A stretch of DNA of 64,000 nucleotides from Cylicocyclus nassatus (taxonomy: Eukaryota > Nematoda > Chromadorea > Rhabditida > Strongylidae), in assembly GCA_958299035.1 (NCBI GenBank), contig CATQJL010000112.1, forward strand, positions 64,139,117 through 64,203,116. The letters are read 5' to 3'. This document shows positions 46,235 through 56,268 of this stretch, one piece after another. Numbering within the stretch: the stretch's first letter is position 1; the number at the start of each line of letters is the position of its first letter. The position numbers and the translations under genes were made by a program. Under the pieces are notes generated by a model. It searched no databases. It was not told the origin of the DNA and saw only the letters and a program-made list of their open reading frames with translations.

Positions 46235-46967
46235 AGTTGCAAAACTTAGTTTCCAGCCCAATATCATCCTACTATAATAACGCGCTAAGGCCGCCTGTTT
46301 TTTTTGTGTGTCTGTTTGTCTGTGTGAAAATCTGTCTGTACGAAATTCATAGAGGAAGCTGCAACTAAGCTATCGGGCTGCAATTTTGCATAACTTACCG
46401 TGCCAGCGTGTAGGCCCACCACGCGCAAGGACGAGCCGGTTTGATAAGCGGGTCCCTCAAAATTTGCGCGTCAAACGGGTCCACGCGCCTTTTGGCATGC
46501 AAAACTGGGTCGATAATTCGACTTTTTGCAAAGTTATGATTTGCCTGACAAGTAACTCTGCGCGCCATGAATTCTAGCCGAAAAAGTGCTCAAAAAGTTT
46601 GTTTTTTTGCAAAAACAGCGCCAAAAAGTGATGAAGCGTAGATAGTGGATTTGGCAAGGATTTATTTGAAAAGATTGAAAAGATTTTTGCACTGAAATGT
46701 AGTCCAAGTTGACTATTATCCTTATGACAATTATCAAACTAAAATAAATTAAGTAATTTGTTCAAATTGGCATTTGTTTCCTTGCAACAAAGCTTTTTTT
46801 CAGAATTACATGGAGATGCTTCATGAATGAACGGTGGATTACGATTAATTTGTGATGCTCAGCATCGCGTGGTGAGTTTCGAAGCCATTCTCATGCGAAC
46901 ATGAGAAAGGCATACGGATAGGGAGCCAGTGCGAACCTCCGCGAAGCGGAGGTGACGCACTGGTGAC
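46235..46967 (-). repeat. Dispersed repeat family R1, copy g
   Basis: In reverse orientation: CTATAATAACGCGCTAAGGC and the TGTCTGTTTGTCTGTGTG microsatellite at the left, hairpin CCAGTGCGAACCTCCGCGAA..GGAGGTGACGCACTGG at the right. Confidence 0.7.
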
Positions 46968-47804
46968 TTATAACAAAGCACTAAGCTTATGTCTGTCCGA
47001 GTGTGTATAGGCTGCTGCACGACGAATGCGCAATACCCTTGGCGCGAACGCGGACTTATTAGCAGCAAAAGGACAATTTACTGAGGAGGACAATTTACAA
47101 CGGTGGAGATATGTGCGCGCCGCGTTCGCGACCGCCCAACTCGTACTGCCTCGGCGCTTTTGTCATGCAGCAGCCTTTATATCTGTCTGTCAGAGCGAGT
47201 CGCAGCCAACGTCTGGAGCTACAATTTTGCGTAACATACGGTACCAACATCTAGGTCCAACATGCTTGAGGACGAACCTGTAGTATAAGCGAATCCTTCA
47301 AAACATGGGTTTCAGAATGTCCACGCCGCGTGTTCTCACCCACAAAACACGACTGCGGCGGTAATCAAACTTTTTGCAAGTTTTAGAATTCGTCTGAACA
47401 GCCAATTCGCAGGCTATTGGTTTTAGCTTAGAAAGTGAGTAAATTCATTCTTCCGCGAAAACGGAGAGAAGAAGAAATGATTGCGTAAATCGTCAATATG
47501 TCAAGGTTTATAAAAAGTGAAAGTATTGCAAGGAAATGTATCACGTGATGATTATCGTCTTTATGGCGACATGGCCACCAAAGCAAACTTGGTGTCTGAT
47601 TCATATTCGCATCTGCTTTTGCAAAAAAGTTGATTTCTCAAAATTACCAATATCACATGGACAAGCTCGATGAATGAGCTGATATTTACAATTCGGAATG
47701 GTCAGCATTTTGCGGTGAGTTTCAAAGCGGTCATCATGCGAGAATTGGGAGGGATGGATAGAAAGGCCAGTGCGAGCCTCTGCGAAGCAGAGATGACGCA
47801 CTGG
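46968..47804 (-). repeat. Dispersed repeat family R1, copy h
   Basis: In reverse orientation directly after copy g. It has CACTAAGCTTATGTCTGTCC at the left, a GC-rich insertion near 47030-47160, the shared middle, and the hairpin CCAGTGCGAGCCTCTGCGAA..GATGACGCACTGG at the right. Confidence 0.6.
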
Positions 47805-47833
47805 TATTACCAATATGACTATCCGTTGTAGTA

Positions 47834-48127
47834 GTGCTTCCTAACAAAAAACACTTTGACATTCTTGCTTGCCTTCTCAAACTGCATCTTACCGAAGAGT
47901 TGCCAAAATATATCAAAGGAAGAAGGAGGCTTTCTTTTTCGCACGGAAGCTCTAGCAACCCTCCTGAATCTTTCCTACTTCGGTTTTGTTTGAACAAAAA
48001 GCCACTGCGGCATGTGTTGTGCGCGATGGTGTGGAATTCCTCTGAGGCCTTCTGTTATGCGATCTGCCCACAATTAAAAAAGATTATTGGAATTCGACTA
48101 GCTTCTTACCTAATGCGCAGTAGCTCA
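47834..48127 (+). CDS. Candidate exon 1 of a split gene, unrecognised
   Basis: An open frame of 98 codons ends at a donor-like GTGAGT (48128) in phase 0. It includes KKPLRHVLCAMVWNSSEAFC and YAICPQLKKIIGIRLASYLM, an apolar segment followed by a basic amphipathic stretch. That weakly recalls the last membrane helix of a seven-helix receptor, but nothing specific is recognised. A second frame in the same DNA also looks protein-like up to a stop near 47990, so the reading is uncertain. Two further phase-0 exons can follow (48572, 50060). Confidence 0.25.
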
Positions 48128-48571
48128 GTGAGTCAAGAGGCAGCAATTGATTACTTGAGCAATCCGATCTATTTCATGATTATTTTCCAAGTTTATAACG
48201 ATTGAAACGACATTGGCCACAATTTGCAGTGTGGAACAATGCAGTGCAATAGTGACTAGAGGAAGACTTACAGTTACATTCAACAATCGACTGGTGTTGA
48301 ACGGCGAGCGAGAAAAATAAAATTACTCGATTTTGTATGGAACAGTCAGTATTGATTATCATCCACAGCATTATGCTTGACTGGTATACACAGAACGGTC
48401 TATCAGGACTCTGTTACAGGTAAAAATTCAAAGTTGACATTCAGCGTTTATTCTTCGTTAGTCTACCTTTAAGTAGCAAGCTGGTTATAGCTTTAGCGAA
48501 GCGATTGTTCATTTTTGAAATCAACAGAATTTGTACAATAGAAAAAGCAAAACTTGTAAACTGATTCTCTT

Positions 48572-48655
48572 ATGAAGCAAATAAAACGGACAAGGACTTT
48601 ACTGTCAAAACAATCACAAACGCTTGATTCAGTCAAACAGCATGCTATGAAACAA
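48572..48655 (+). CDS. Candidate small exon of the same split gene
   Basis: Begins with ATG (or with the acceptor TCTCTTATGAAG just after it), reads 28 codons including RTRTLLSKQSQTLDSVKQHA, and ends at AAACAA/GTGAGT in phase 0. It is rich in Lys, Gln and Ser with no known domain. Confidence 0.25.
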
Positions 48656-48729
48656 GTGAGTTTTTGTTTAATCTTTGAAGACGAAGAAGATTAGTACATG
48701 TAAGCCATCCTTTTTTCCCAAAAAAGTCA

Positions 48730-49120
48730 ATCCTTAAAGGCGTGGCTCGGCAAAACCGAACATCACGAGATTTGTATATGGAAGGTTGCTTGCATCCCGA
48801 AGATGAGAACAGAGCAGGTCCGAGCGCACAGCATGCTGCCCCTGCCTAGAAAACTGCCCCTAAACCCGTGCGCGCAATCAATCTTACACGCGCTCGGTCG
48901 AGCTTGCGGTCCCCCCCCCCCCATCGTCAGAGGCGACATGCCGCACTGCTATAACATGAAGGTCCTGCAACGACTCTACGTCTCTAACCACGGCGGGGAG
49001 CGTCCTACTCGTCCAAATTCAAAATAAAGGGCCTCGGAAAATGGTTCTTTACCATTTTCGTGCTCTAAGGTGTATTTTCGGAATTAGCGCGCCGAAATAC
49101 CCCAAGTAAGTCTGAGACTT
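48730..49120 (-). repeat. Dispersed repeat family R5, copy c
   Basis: The reverse complement shares with copies a and b the blocks near GGTCCTGCAACGACTC, CTTACACGCGCTCGG and CCTAGAAAACTGCCCCT. It would lie inside the putative intron. Confidence 0.6.
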
Positions 49121-49289
49121 CTTTCCTCACTGACGAGTTCGAAAGAAGCTCTATTCACTCATTTCTTTCCGTCTAAGGGTGGAAACGGACGCAGGTTTAT
49201 AGAAAATGAAAAGAGTAGATGAAAACAAAAAGAACCCACCCATGGAGCGTTTGCTTGCCGTGCACCTCCACTTAACCATGCTTCTTTAT

Positions 49290-49899
49290 AATGAAACTAA
49301 CTGGCTTACCCGGCTCCGCCGTATCCGGACCAAACTTGGCACACATACACTTCGGGCCCCGGCGGGTGCCACAGTCCACTTTTCGTTATCGATCGATGTC
49401 GATTTTACCGATTTTTATCGATTTTTTTGCAGAATCCACCTACAGGGCTAGGAGTTGGCACAGGGGGGGGGAAGTGAGCATGGGGATTCCGAATACAATA
49501 TTAGTTTCCAGAATTATCGATTACTTTTATTGATTTCATCGATTTTTTGTAAATTTTGACATGCGAGGCTGGGATTTTGCACAGGGGGTAATCGAGCATG
49601 CTGATTACGAACACAATATTAGTTTTCAGGATCGTCCATTACTTTTATCGATTTTATCGATTTTTTTGTAAAGTTTGACCTGCGGGGCTGGGAGTTATCC
49701 CCATGCTCGATTACCCCCCTGTGCCAACTCCCAGCCCCGTAGGTGAACTCAGCAAAAAATCGATGAAAATCGATAAAATCGATATCGATCGATGACGAAA
49801 AGTAGCCTATGACACCCGCCGGGGCCCGTAGTGTATGTGTGCCAAGTTTGGTCCGGATCGGTTCAGAAATGGAATTTTCTATTCGGAACATACGTACAT

Positions 49900-49930
<31 letters not shown>

Positions 49931-49975
49931 TACAGACATACATACATACAAACAGACATTCAGCTTTATATATAA
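49290..49975. repeat. Dispersed repeat family R2, inverted pair (copies c and d)
   Basis: It starts with CTGGCTTACCCGGCTCCGCC, then switches to a reversed R2 tail (ATCCGGACCAAACTTGGCAC). It continues through reversed tandem units with TTATCGATTTT and ends in a forward R2 tail (GTGTGCCAAGTTTGGTCCGG) and an ACAGACAGACAGACAGACAG run. This suggests one R2 copy inserted in or recombined with another in opposite orientation. Confidence 0.6.
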
Positions 49976-50059
49976 GATACTCATCAGAAGCAAAAAACTC
50001 CTAGAAATCTACGTTTCCTTCTATATGCGAGCAGTATATGACAGAAAGGATTACTACAG

Positions 50060-50329
50060 CAGTCCAATCACTCACCAACATTGGATCCTCGGTCAGCTGA
50101 AATTGAATTGCCTCTTATGGGTATTTCGTATGGAAAAGGAACATCCTGTAGAAAGAAGAAACCTACTAGAGTCGTTGAGAATTGCCCCATGATGAAAAAT
50201 GGTGAAAAAAGTTGCGTCAAGGTACTCCACGCGATGCAGCTTCCAGAAGGTTCACCTCAATTCAAACGAGGACTTGTCTGGTCAAAACAAGAAAAGCTGC
50301 TTCCTAACTTACCTTTCACTCCTTCTTGA
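50060..50329 (+). CDS. Candidate terminal exon of the split gene
   Basis: After an acceptor (GGATTACTACAG) the frame runs 89 codons to TGA in phase 0. It contains LDPRSAEIELPLMGISYGKG, a CRKKKPTRVVENCP segment and ends LLPNLPFTPS. The upstream in-frame TGA near 50040 means it must be spliced if real. Its phase fits the exon ending at 48655, across a 1.4-kb intron filled by R5 and R2 repeats. No family is recognised. Confidence 0.3.
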   Translation, partial: QSNHSPTLDPRSAEIELPLMGISYGKGTSCRKKKPTRVVENCPMMKNGEKSCVKVLHAMQLPEGSPQFKRGLVWSKQEKLLPNLPFTPS

Positions 50330-50344
50330 GTGAAAGGTACCTAA

Positions 50345-51320
50345 AAATCAAGACCTTATAATAACGGGCTAAGGGTTGTTTACGTGTTTTTTTTTGTGTG
50401 TGTGTGTGTCCGTCTGTTACGAAATTCGTAGAGCGTGTTCTAGCCACCATTCTGAGCCCAAATTTCGCATAGTGCATGCTACCTTCATGAAAGTCCAAAA
50501 TACAGAAGCACGAGTAGATTCGTTGAGTGGACCCCTCAGAAATTGCACGCCAAACGGGTCCACCTAGCTTCTGTCCCGCAAAATTGGGTGCGTATCACCA
50601 CTTTTTTGCAAAGTCGTGGATGTGGGTAAGCAAATGTGCAAGCGATGGATTTTAGCCCGAAAAGTGGTCAAAAGTTTACTATATAACGAAAACGGCGCCA
50701 AAAAGGATTGATTGCGTAAATGGCCAATTTGCCAAGGTTCTAGCCAAGCATTTGAAGAGATTTTCGCACAGAGATGTATCTCGTGGTTACTATTGCCTAT
50801 ATGGCGACTACCAAGCCATGACAAATTCAAAAGACCATCCAAATTTGCGTTTGTCTTCCTGCGAAAGTTTCATCCACGCGAAATCACCGAACTCACGTGA
50901 AAAAACTTTCTAAATGAGTAGTAGTTTACATCTTATTCGTGGTAGTCGGCATAGCGCTGTGAGTTCCAGTGAGAAGATTGTATCGTCGAGTCATTTGTAA
51001 CTTAATATGCCTAGTGCACGCTATACACGCTAAATGACGGACAGCGAAACTAGGACCTGCTTGTTTCCGTGATTTCTCCTTGTTTCCTCGTTTCTTTTGT
51101 TTTAATTGGTTATATGTTAGTCATTAGAATACACTTCTACATTTTGTTAGGCTAGAAAATGTTTTACTGGAAAATTACTACTGTGGGTGCCGTCGCTAAT
51201 AGGGCTTAGTGTGCAATCACACATATTAAGTTACAAATGACTCGAGGTTACAAGCATGAGCAAGGCACATAGATAGTATAGCCAATGCGAGCCTCTGCGA
51301 AGCAGAAGTGACGCACTGGT
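50345..51320 (-). repeat. Dispersed repeat family R1, copy i, interrupted
   Basis: In reverse orientation: TTATAATAACGGGCTAAGGG and a TGTGTGTGTGTG run at the left, hairpin CCAATGCGAGCCTCTGCGAA..AGTGACGCACTGGT at the right. The MITE 50986-51245 sits close to the hairpin end. Closest relative by eye is copy b (26553). Confidence 0.65.
50986..51245. mobile_element. MITE inside R1 copy i, 260 bp
   Basis: TCGAGTCATTTGTAACTTAA and the complement TTAAGTTACAAATGACTCGA form perfect 24-bp inverted ends. The centre is not symmetrical. The flanking R1 sequence is continuous with that of copy b across the insertion. Confidence 0.75.
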
Positions 51321-51417
51321 GTAGAATAAGCGAAGAAAAGGCTGAAAAACCTTACCTGGAACATTTTGCTCGACAAATTAATCACGCATCAATGCTGCCG
51401 CGTCTGCAGGCGCACTA

Positions 51418-51566
51418 CAATACCACTCTCATAACGTGCAAAATTTCCGTGAATTTCGCGAAATTCCGGGAATGTCGCGAAGTTTCGCGAAATTCCGGAA
51501 ATTTCGCGGAATTTTCGGAATTTCGCGACATTCACGGAAATTTTGCACTTTATGAGAGTGGTATTG
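51418..51566. mobile_element. Hairpin MITE with CGCGAAATTCC units, 149 bp
   Basis: The ends CAATACCACTCTCATAA and TTATGAGAGTGGTATTG are flanked by TA. The whole unit folds on itself: CGTGCAAAATTTCCGTGAAT pairs with the right arm. The interior is built of degenerate TTTCGCGAAATTCCGG units. A longer sibling is at 53038. Confidence 0.85.
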
Positions 51567-53037
51567 TATCTGGCTGATAAAATGATAAAACAGTAATTTT
51601 CTCATCTGCTGCTAGCAGGTGAACATTAGAAACGGCTTGTGAATTTTTTCTCTCAAACCTTCGTGCTGAAGTGATCTATAAGCTTTTCCACAGTTATGAC
51701 AATGTCATATGTTCGAATGCATGTATGAAGCAAATCTTATAATATCCGCTTACATGTATTACTCGACGTGTTAACAACATTTCTTATTTTGTTTTGTTGC
51801 AGGTTGCACATTGTAGGATAGGAATATCTGCCAAATTACACGACTTTCGAATTTGAAAGACAGTTCATGAGAAGGCGATTTTGTAACATCATAATCTGAC
51901 GAACAATGCAGATAAAGATCTGCGCTAAGCATGGTCCGGTAGAGGTGTTCACATAGTTTTAAATTCACAAAAATATGCAGACAATTTCCGCAATAGGTAG
52001 GCAAAAAGTGCAGGCGAATTTGCGATTTTGGTGTGAGTTGAGCCACTTCTATCCCACTTCAGCTTTACTTTAAGACTCTCTAGTGCAAAATAAATAGGAT
52101 TTTCGTAAAAATCGGGACCAAAAACCACTATGAGCGAAGTTTCCGGTCAATCCGAGAACCTCAATATTTTGAACCAAATCTTGCGCCGAGGCCAAGAGTG
52201 AGGAGCGAGAAAAAATCAAGTGCTACTAGTCCCTTAGAAAATTAAACCATGATGTTATCCGACCCATTGATTACAAAAAACACATCTGGTTAGCGAGATA
52301 GCTTCTTTCTGTAGGACTACGGTGGATAGATTTTAGAGAAATGTGGATTTTTTCGAAATTTGCTAGCTCCGCCCACTTTTGGCCCCGCCCACACCCAAGT
52401 CTCCACCCACTTCTCCCCCACCTTCCCATTTCAACCCATCCATGCCTGGGCCACTAATCCGCCACTAACCACCAATGAACCACTTCTGACCGATTTATAT
52501 ATAGAGATCAAAGATCAAATTAAGAAAAACTCCAGATACTATAGGGCAGCGCCCCTTCACATTCATGCTGCTGTCAAACTTTCTTCATCAGCTGATAGCG
52601 CATCAAAAGTTGTATCGAAATATTGCTATGCCAGCGCCATGATTATTCTCCTGGAATTATCATTTCATTTTGATCTATCATAAAGTTTTCCAAAGAATTT
52701 CTAAGTCCAGAACCTTTCTTAGATCAGCCTCTTGTGTATTTAACATCCAATTCTTCTGTAAATTTTTGGTATAGCCCCTTCGAATATAAACACAAATACG
52801 GGTATCCGAACACTTTCCCATTTCCCACAAAGATATGCATAAAAATGTACATTGGCTTTCTTATAAACCCTCCCTCGCCTTATAAAAGAGTTCAAATCCC
52901 GCTTTTATCATAGAAAGAAAGAGCTCACAAAGTTGCATATACATGACTTCATAGCATTTGCACATCAGCGCAGTCGCGGTGATATGCGGTCACTCTCGCA
53001 CCGTAATTAGCAAATCTCGCACCTCGGCTGTCAATTA
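51567..53037. other. Unassigned; one minus-strand exon candidate at 51771-52090
   Basis: On the minus strand an acceptor-like TTTTGCACTAG near 52083 precedes two overlapping open frames. One includes SGSTHTKIANSPALFAYLLR; the other, to 51771, includes FLPTYCGNCLHIFVNLKLCE. Only one can be real, and neither is recognised. 52250-52390 shares with 57240-57310 a TTATCCGACC..CACATCTG..TTAGC block, a further low-copy repeat. A TATAAAAG motif occurs near 52879. Confidence 0.25.
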
Positions 53038-53224
53038 CAATACCACTCTCATAACGTGCAAAATTTCCGTGAATGTCGCAAAATTCCGAAATTTCCGCGA
53101 ACTTTCCGGAATTTCGCGAAATTCCGGGAATGTCACGAAGTTTCGCGAAATTCCGGAAATTTCGCGAAATTTTCGGAATTTCGCGACATTCACGGAAATT
53201 TTGCACGTTATGAGAGCGGTATTG
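53038..53224. mobile_element. Hairpin MITE with CGCGAAATTCC units, 187 bp
   Basis: Same ends as the copy at 51418 (CAATACCACTCTCATAACGT), flanked by TA at 53036-53037 and 53225-53226. It has more internal TTTCGCGAAATTCCGG units than its sibling, so the copies differ mainly in unit number. Confidence 0.85.
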
Positions 53225-54421
53225 TACATTTACCGTAAAATCTACTCGACTGTACCTCTCCAACCGTAGGAAATGCAAAGTCCAATATTTAACAAGCGAC
53301 GATCAACATCTGCATTCACGAGAGGAGGGGGGGGGGGGCAGTAGGCAGTTGAGAGTCATGTCATGAATTCAACGAGTGAAGCTTCGATGATGCATATGTG
53401 CACAGGAAATGATAAAGAACACCAAAATCGCATAACATTAGTTTGAACTAACGATCACTACGAACTCACTAGCCGGCGTAACGCGCACATTAGATTGATG
53501 GCAATCAAGGTTGAAGCAAAAGATGTCAAAAATATGAACAAAGTCATACCCGCATCTCACTTGCATCTACGCCAAGCATATTGTTTGTGGTCATAGTTTG
53601 TTTTGCGCCAACACTCATGGTTGAGGATCACGGAAACAAAGTGTTTTGAAGTTGAAGTTATCGTCGTGAGCAAGCCTTAGTGCTTTAGAAGCGCCACAAG
53701 CGAGGATTGGTAAAGGGAAACTCAGCAAAACGTTGACGCTCGCGATGCATGAAACTATGCTTGTGATGGGATTATTGTCGGCGGAGGCGATAGAGCGCGC
53801 CAGTAAAGCGAGCTCACGCATGTCAAGAGCGCCTGCTGACTTAACACGTTTCGGACCGGTGCTGCACATGGTGCAGCACGCACACGCACCTCTGAAGGAT
53901 CTTTTCAACGTTTACAGGAGGTTTTCTTTCTGCCCAAGGTTATCAAGTTAAAGGCCTAAGCTCCTACTTTTCGAAAGGGTCTGTAGAGCTGTGCCATCGA
54001 TATTTGATCAGGAGATATAAGGACAAATCGAACATCAGTTGTAACGAAGTGCGGCAACGCGAACGACGCGTGCGACGTCGCAGCTTTTCTTAACTTTGAA
54101 TACAAAGGGAAAAACCTTTCAATAATGATGTGTATCGTGTGCAACATAGATACTTTTGGATACAATTAGAAACTGAGTTCTTGTTCGTATCTTTAAGAAA
54201 GCACAGAAGTCCTTCTTAGACGACAAAATTCAAACACTTCGATTTCACTCAGAACTCTGGGTATGGATCTTATCTGACATGCTGATAACAGATGTAGCAC
54301 ACAATCAACGAATTAAGGTCCCTTTATTGGCTAACGACTGAAAGTACCCTCTTTTTCGCCGCGCGCGATTTCGCGGTCCGAAACGCGTTAAACCACATAG
54401 CTCGTCAATGTATCATTCTTA
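53225..54421. other. Unassigned; both strands open at 53615-53951
   Basis: Plus frame 53677-53951 includes KTLTLAMHETMLVMGLLSAE; the minus frame 53615-53908 includes VNVLLSFPLPILACGASKAL. One may be an exon. The DNA is GC-richer than its surroundings (53740-53900), which favours some coding use, but no domain or splice pair decides the strand. Confidence 0.25.
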
Positions 54422-55132
54422 GGGCCGCATGCACTAACAACCCCGCTGGGGAGGGGATCGCAGCTCAGAAGAAAGCTTCATATTCTGAAGCTCCAGATAT
54501 CTTGATTTCACGCTGTCTACCTGTCCGCAAGTATTCCTGGTATCCTTCACTATGAACATATTGAACAGGAGCAAGAAGCTGTACAAGCTGCATTTTCCAG
54601 CCTTTGTATGATCCCTGAAGATCCCCGGCGCTTTTCTTCAAAATCATTTTTCTTTCTTTGAAGTTAACGAAAACCTTCCAAAGTTGTACTAGTTATCTAA
54701 CACAAGAGTCTTAAGCATGTTACTGACAAAAACAAATGAGTTTTTGCAAAATCGAATTTTTCGATAAACCACGACTTTCGACTTGTGGATCATCGCAAAT
54801 TTCATGACTCCGATACATCACTTGTTCTTATCAGCAACATGCTAAGCGTATTGGGTTAGATAATCTGCACAGCTTTGGAAACTTTCGTTAACTTTGGAGA
54901 AAGAAAAATGATTTTGAAGAAAAGCGCCGGGGATCGTCAGGGATCATGCAAATGCTGGGAACTGCGGCTTCTACAGCTTCTCGCTGCTGTTCAATGTGTT
55001 CACAGTGAAGGATAGTAGGAATACTTACGGATAGGTACACTACATAAAATCCAGATATTTGGAGCTTCAGGATATGCAGCTTTCTTTTAAGCTGCGATCC
55101 CCTCCCCGCGGGGATGTTAGTGCATGCGGCCC
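54422..55132. mobile_element. Long foldback element FB copy C, 711 bp, TTA target duplication
   Basis: GGGCCGCATGCACTAACAAC at the left pairs with the right end ATGTTAGTGCATGCGGCCC, and TTA flanks both sides (54419-54421, 55133-55135). The arms carry the CCCCGC..GGGGAGGGGATCGC box and TGATCCCTGAAGATCCCC. The centre has the shared core AAAACCTTCCAAAGTTGTAC..AGCATGTTACTG. It is more diverged from copies A and B than its own arms are from each other. Confidence 0.85.
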
Positions 55133-55283
55133 TTAGTGTCTGTTATTTTCGTGTTTTCATTGCTGCCCTCCGCCTAGGTTATCGTGCCATGGTTTCTAGC
55201 CGAAATAGAGCAAAGCAAGTTAGAGAACTAAAGCACATCCAAAACTAAATTATGCTTTGGTAAAGTCGATTACACTTTGGTAA

Positions 55284-55395
55284 TACTTAGCGTGAACGAC
55301 ACGAAAGCTGTCGAATCGGGTGCGAAAAAAAACCGAGCCGAGATTTCTCGGCTCGGTTTTTTTTCGAAATGGACTACACAAAACACGCTAAGAGT
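55284..55395. mobile_element. Tiny palindromic element with a perfect hairpin core
   Basis: The core CGAAAAAAAACCGAGCCGAG, a 4-base ATTT loop and the exact complement lie at about 55323-55366. Outer segments TACTTAGCGTG and CACGCTAAGAGTA also pair. Confidence 0.65.
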
Positions 55396-55664
55396 ACTTC
55401 TAATTTTTTCGTCCATTTTGTTTCTGCGGTCTTCGCACCACTAAAAACTCACGCTCTATCGCTTCTCGCACCAATGGCTAAATCAAAATCTCATGAAGGG
55501 CAGTGAGGGTATGGCTAGTTTGTGCGCATGAACTATTGCACCAACTTGAGAGATGTTCTGCCTACATTTGCATCCTAACTGAGTAAAATAGCACAGCTGT
55601 TACAACGCGTCATCTCTACTATGCGGAGGCATATCACCGTCAGGGATTGACATGGGCAGGGTCA

Positions 55665-56268
55665 AACAAGGGGTGTGGCACACGATCGCTGGTTACGACC
55701 CCCTCCCCCCCTGATTGCTGTCTAAATAAGGCCCCCCCTTGAATTATATTACGATCGTAAAAGATTTAATGGGGTCCACGCTACAATGGCCGGGTGCATA
55801 AACAATGTAAGTTCAGTAGGAGTCTCTTGGCTTCAAAAAAGCAGCAAATAATTTTTAAGATTTGGACTAAGAATGGATAGCATTACCTGAAGGCCCCTGT
55901 CAAAATGGGCAAATATCCATAATGAGCATGTCAATTAACCTCTGTAGACAAAGTTAGAGCGGATTCTGAAGATTAAGATACTAGGCTACTAAGTGAAATG
56001 GTTATTTTCCAACATGATTAACTTTGTTTCAAAGGTGAATTAGCCATCCGTTTTTGCACTCAAGACAAAGCACTACTTCTTCTTTGTCCAGCTCAGAATT
56101 CCCGCTTTAAAAGACCTCCAAACTGTGGAATCAGAAGCCAACCAATATTTCATTTTTCCCATTTTCCGCTTTTGATGGCTGTTTCACCAACTATTACTCA
56201 GAGCAAAGAAAATGAATCAGGCTCAAATCACTCCAGTGAAAACTAGGAGATCTGGGCTATCGATTCAA
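55665..56268 (+). repeat. Dispersed repeat family R6, copy b
   Basis: GGGGTGTGGCACACGATCGC starts the copy. From 56015 it follows copy a (22700 onward): AACATGATTAACTT, AGACAAAGCACTACTTCTTC, CTCCAAACTGTGGAATCAGA and ATGAATCAGGCTCAAA in the same order. Confidence 0.55.

Noticed and set aside
51418..53224. Repeat units as a CRISPR array
   Set aside because: There are no unique spacers, the units are degenerate and contiguous, and the context is a eukaryotic hairpin MITE.
53035..53238. Frames with repeated ISRNS/REIPE-type segments on both strands
   Set aside because: They are translations of the TTTCGCGAAATTCC units of a hairpin MITE.
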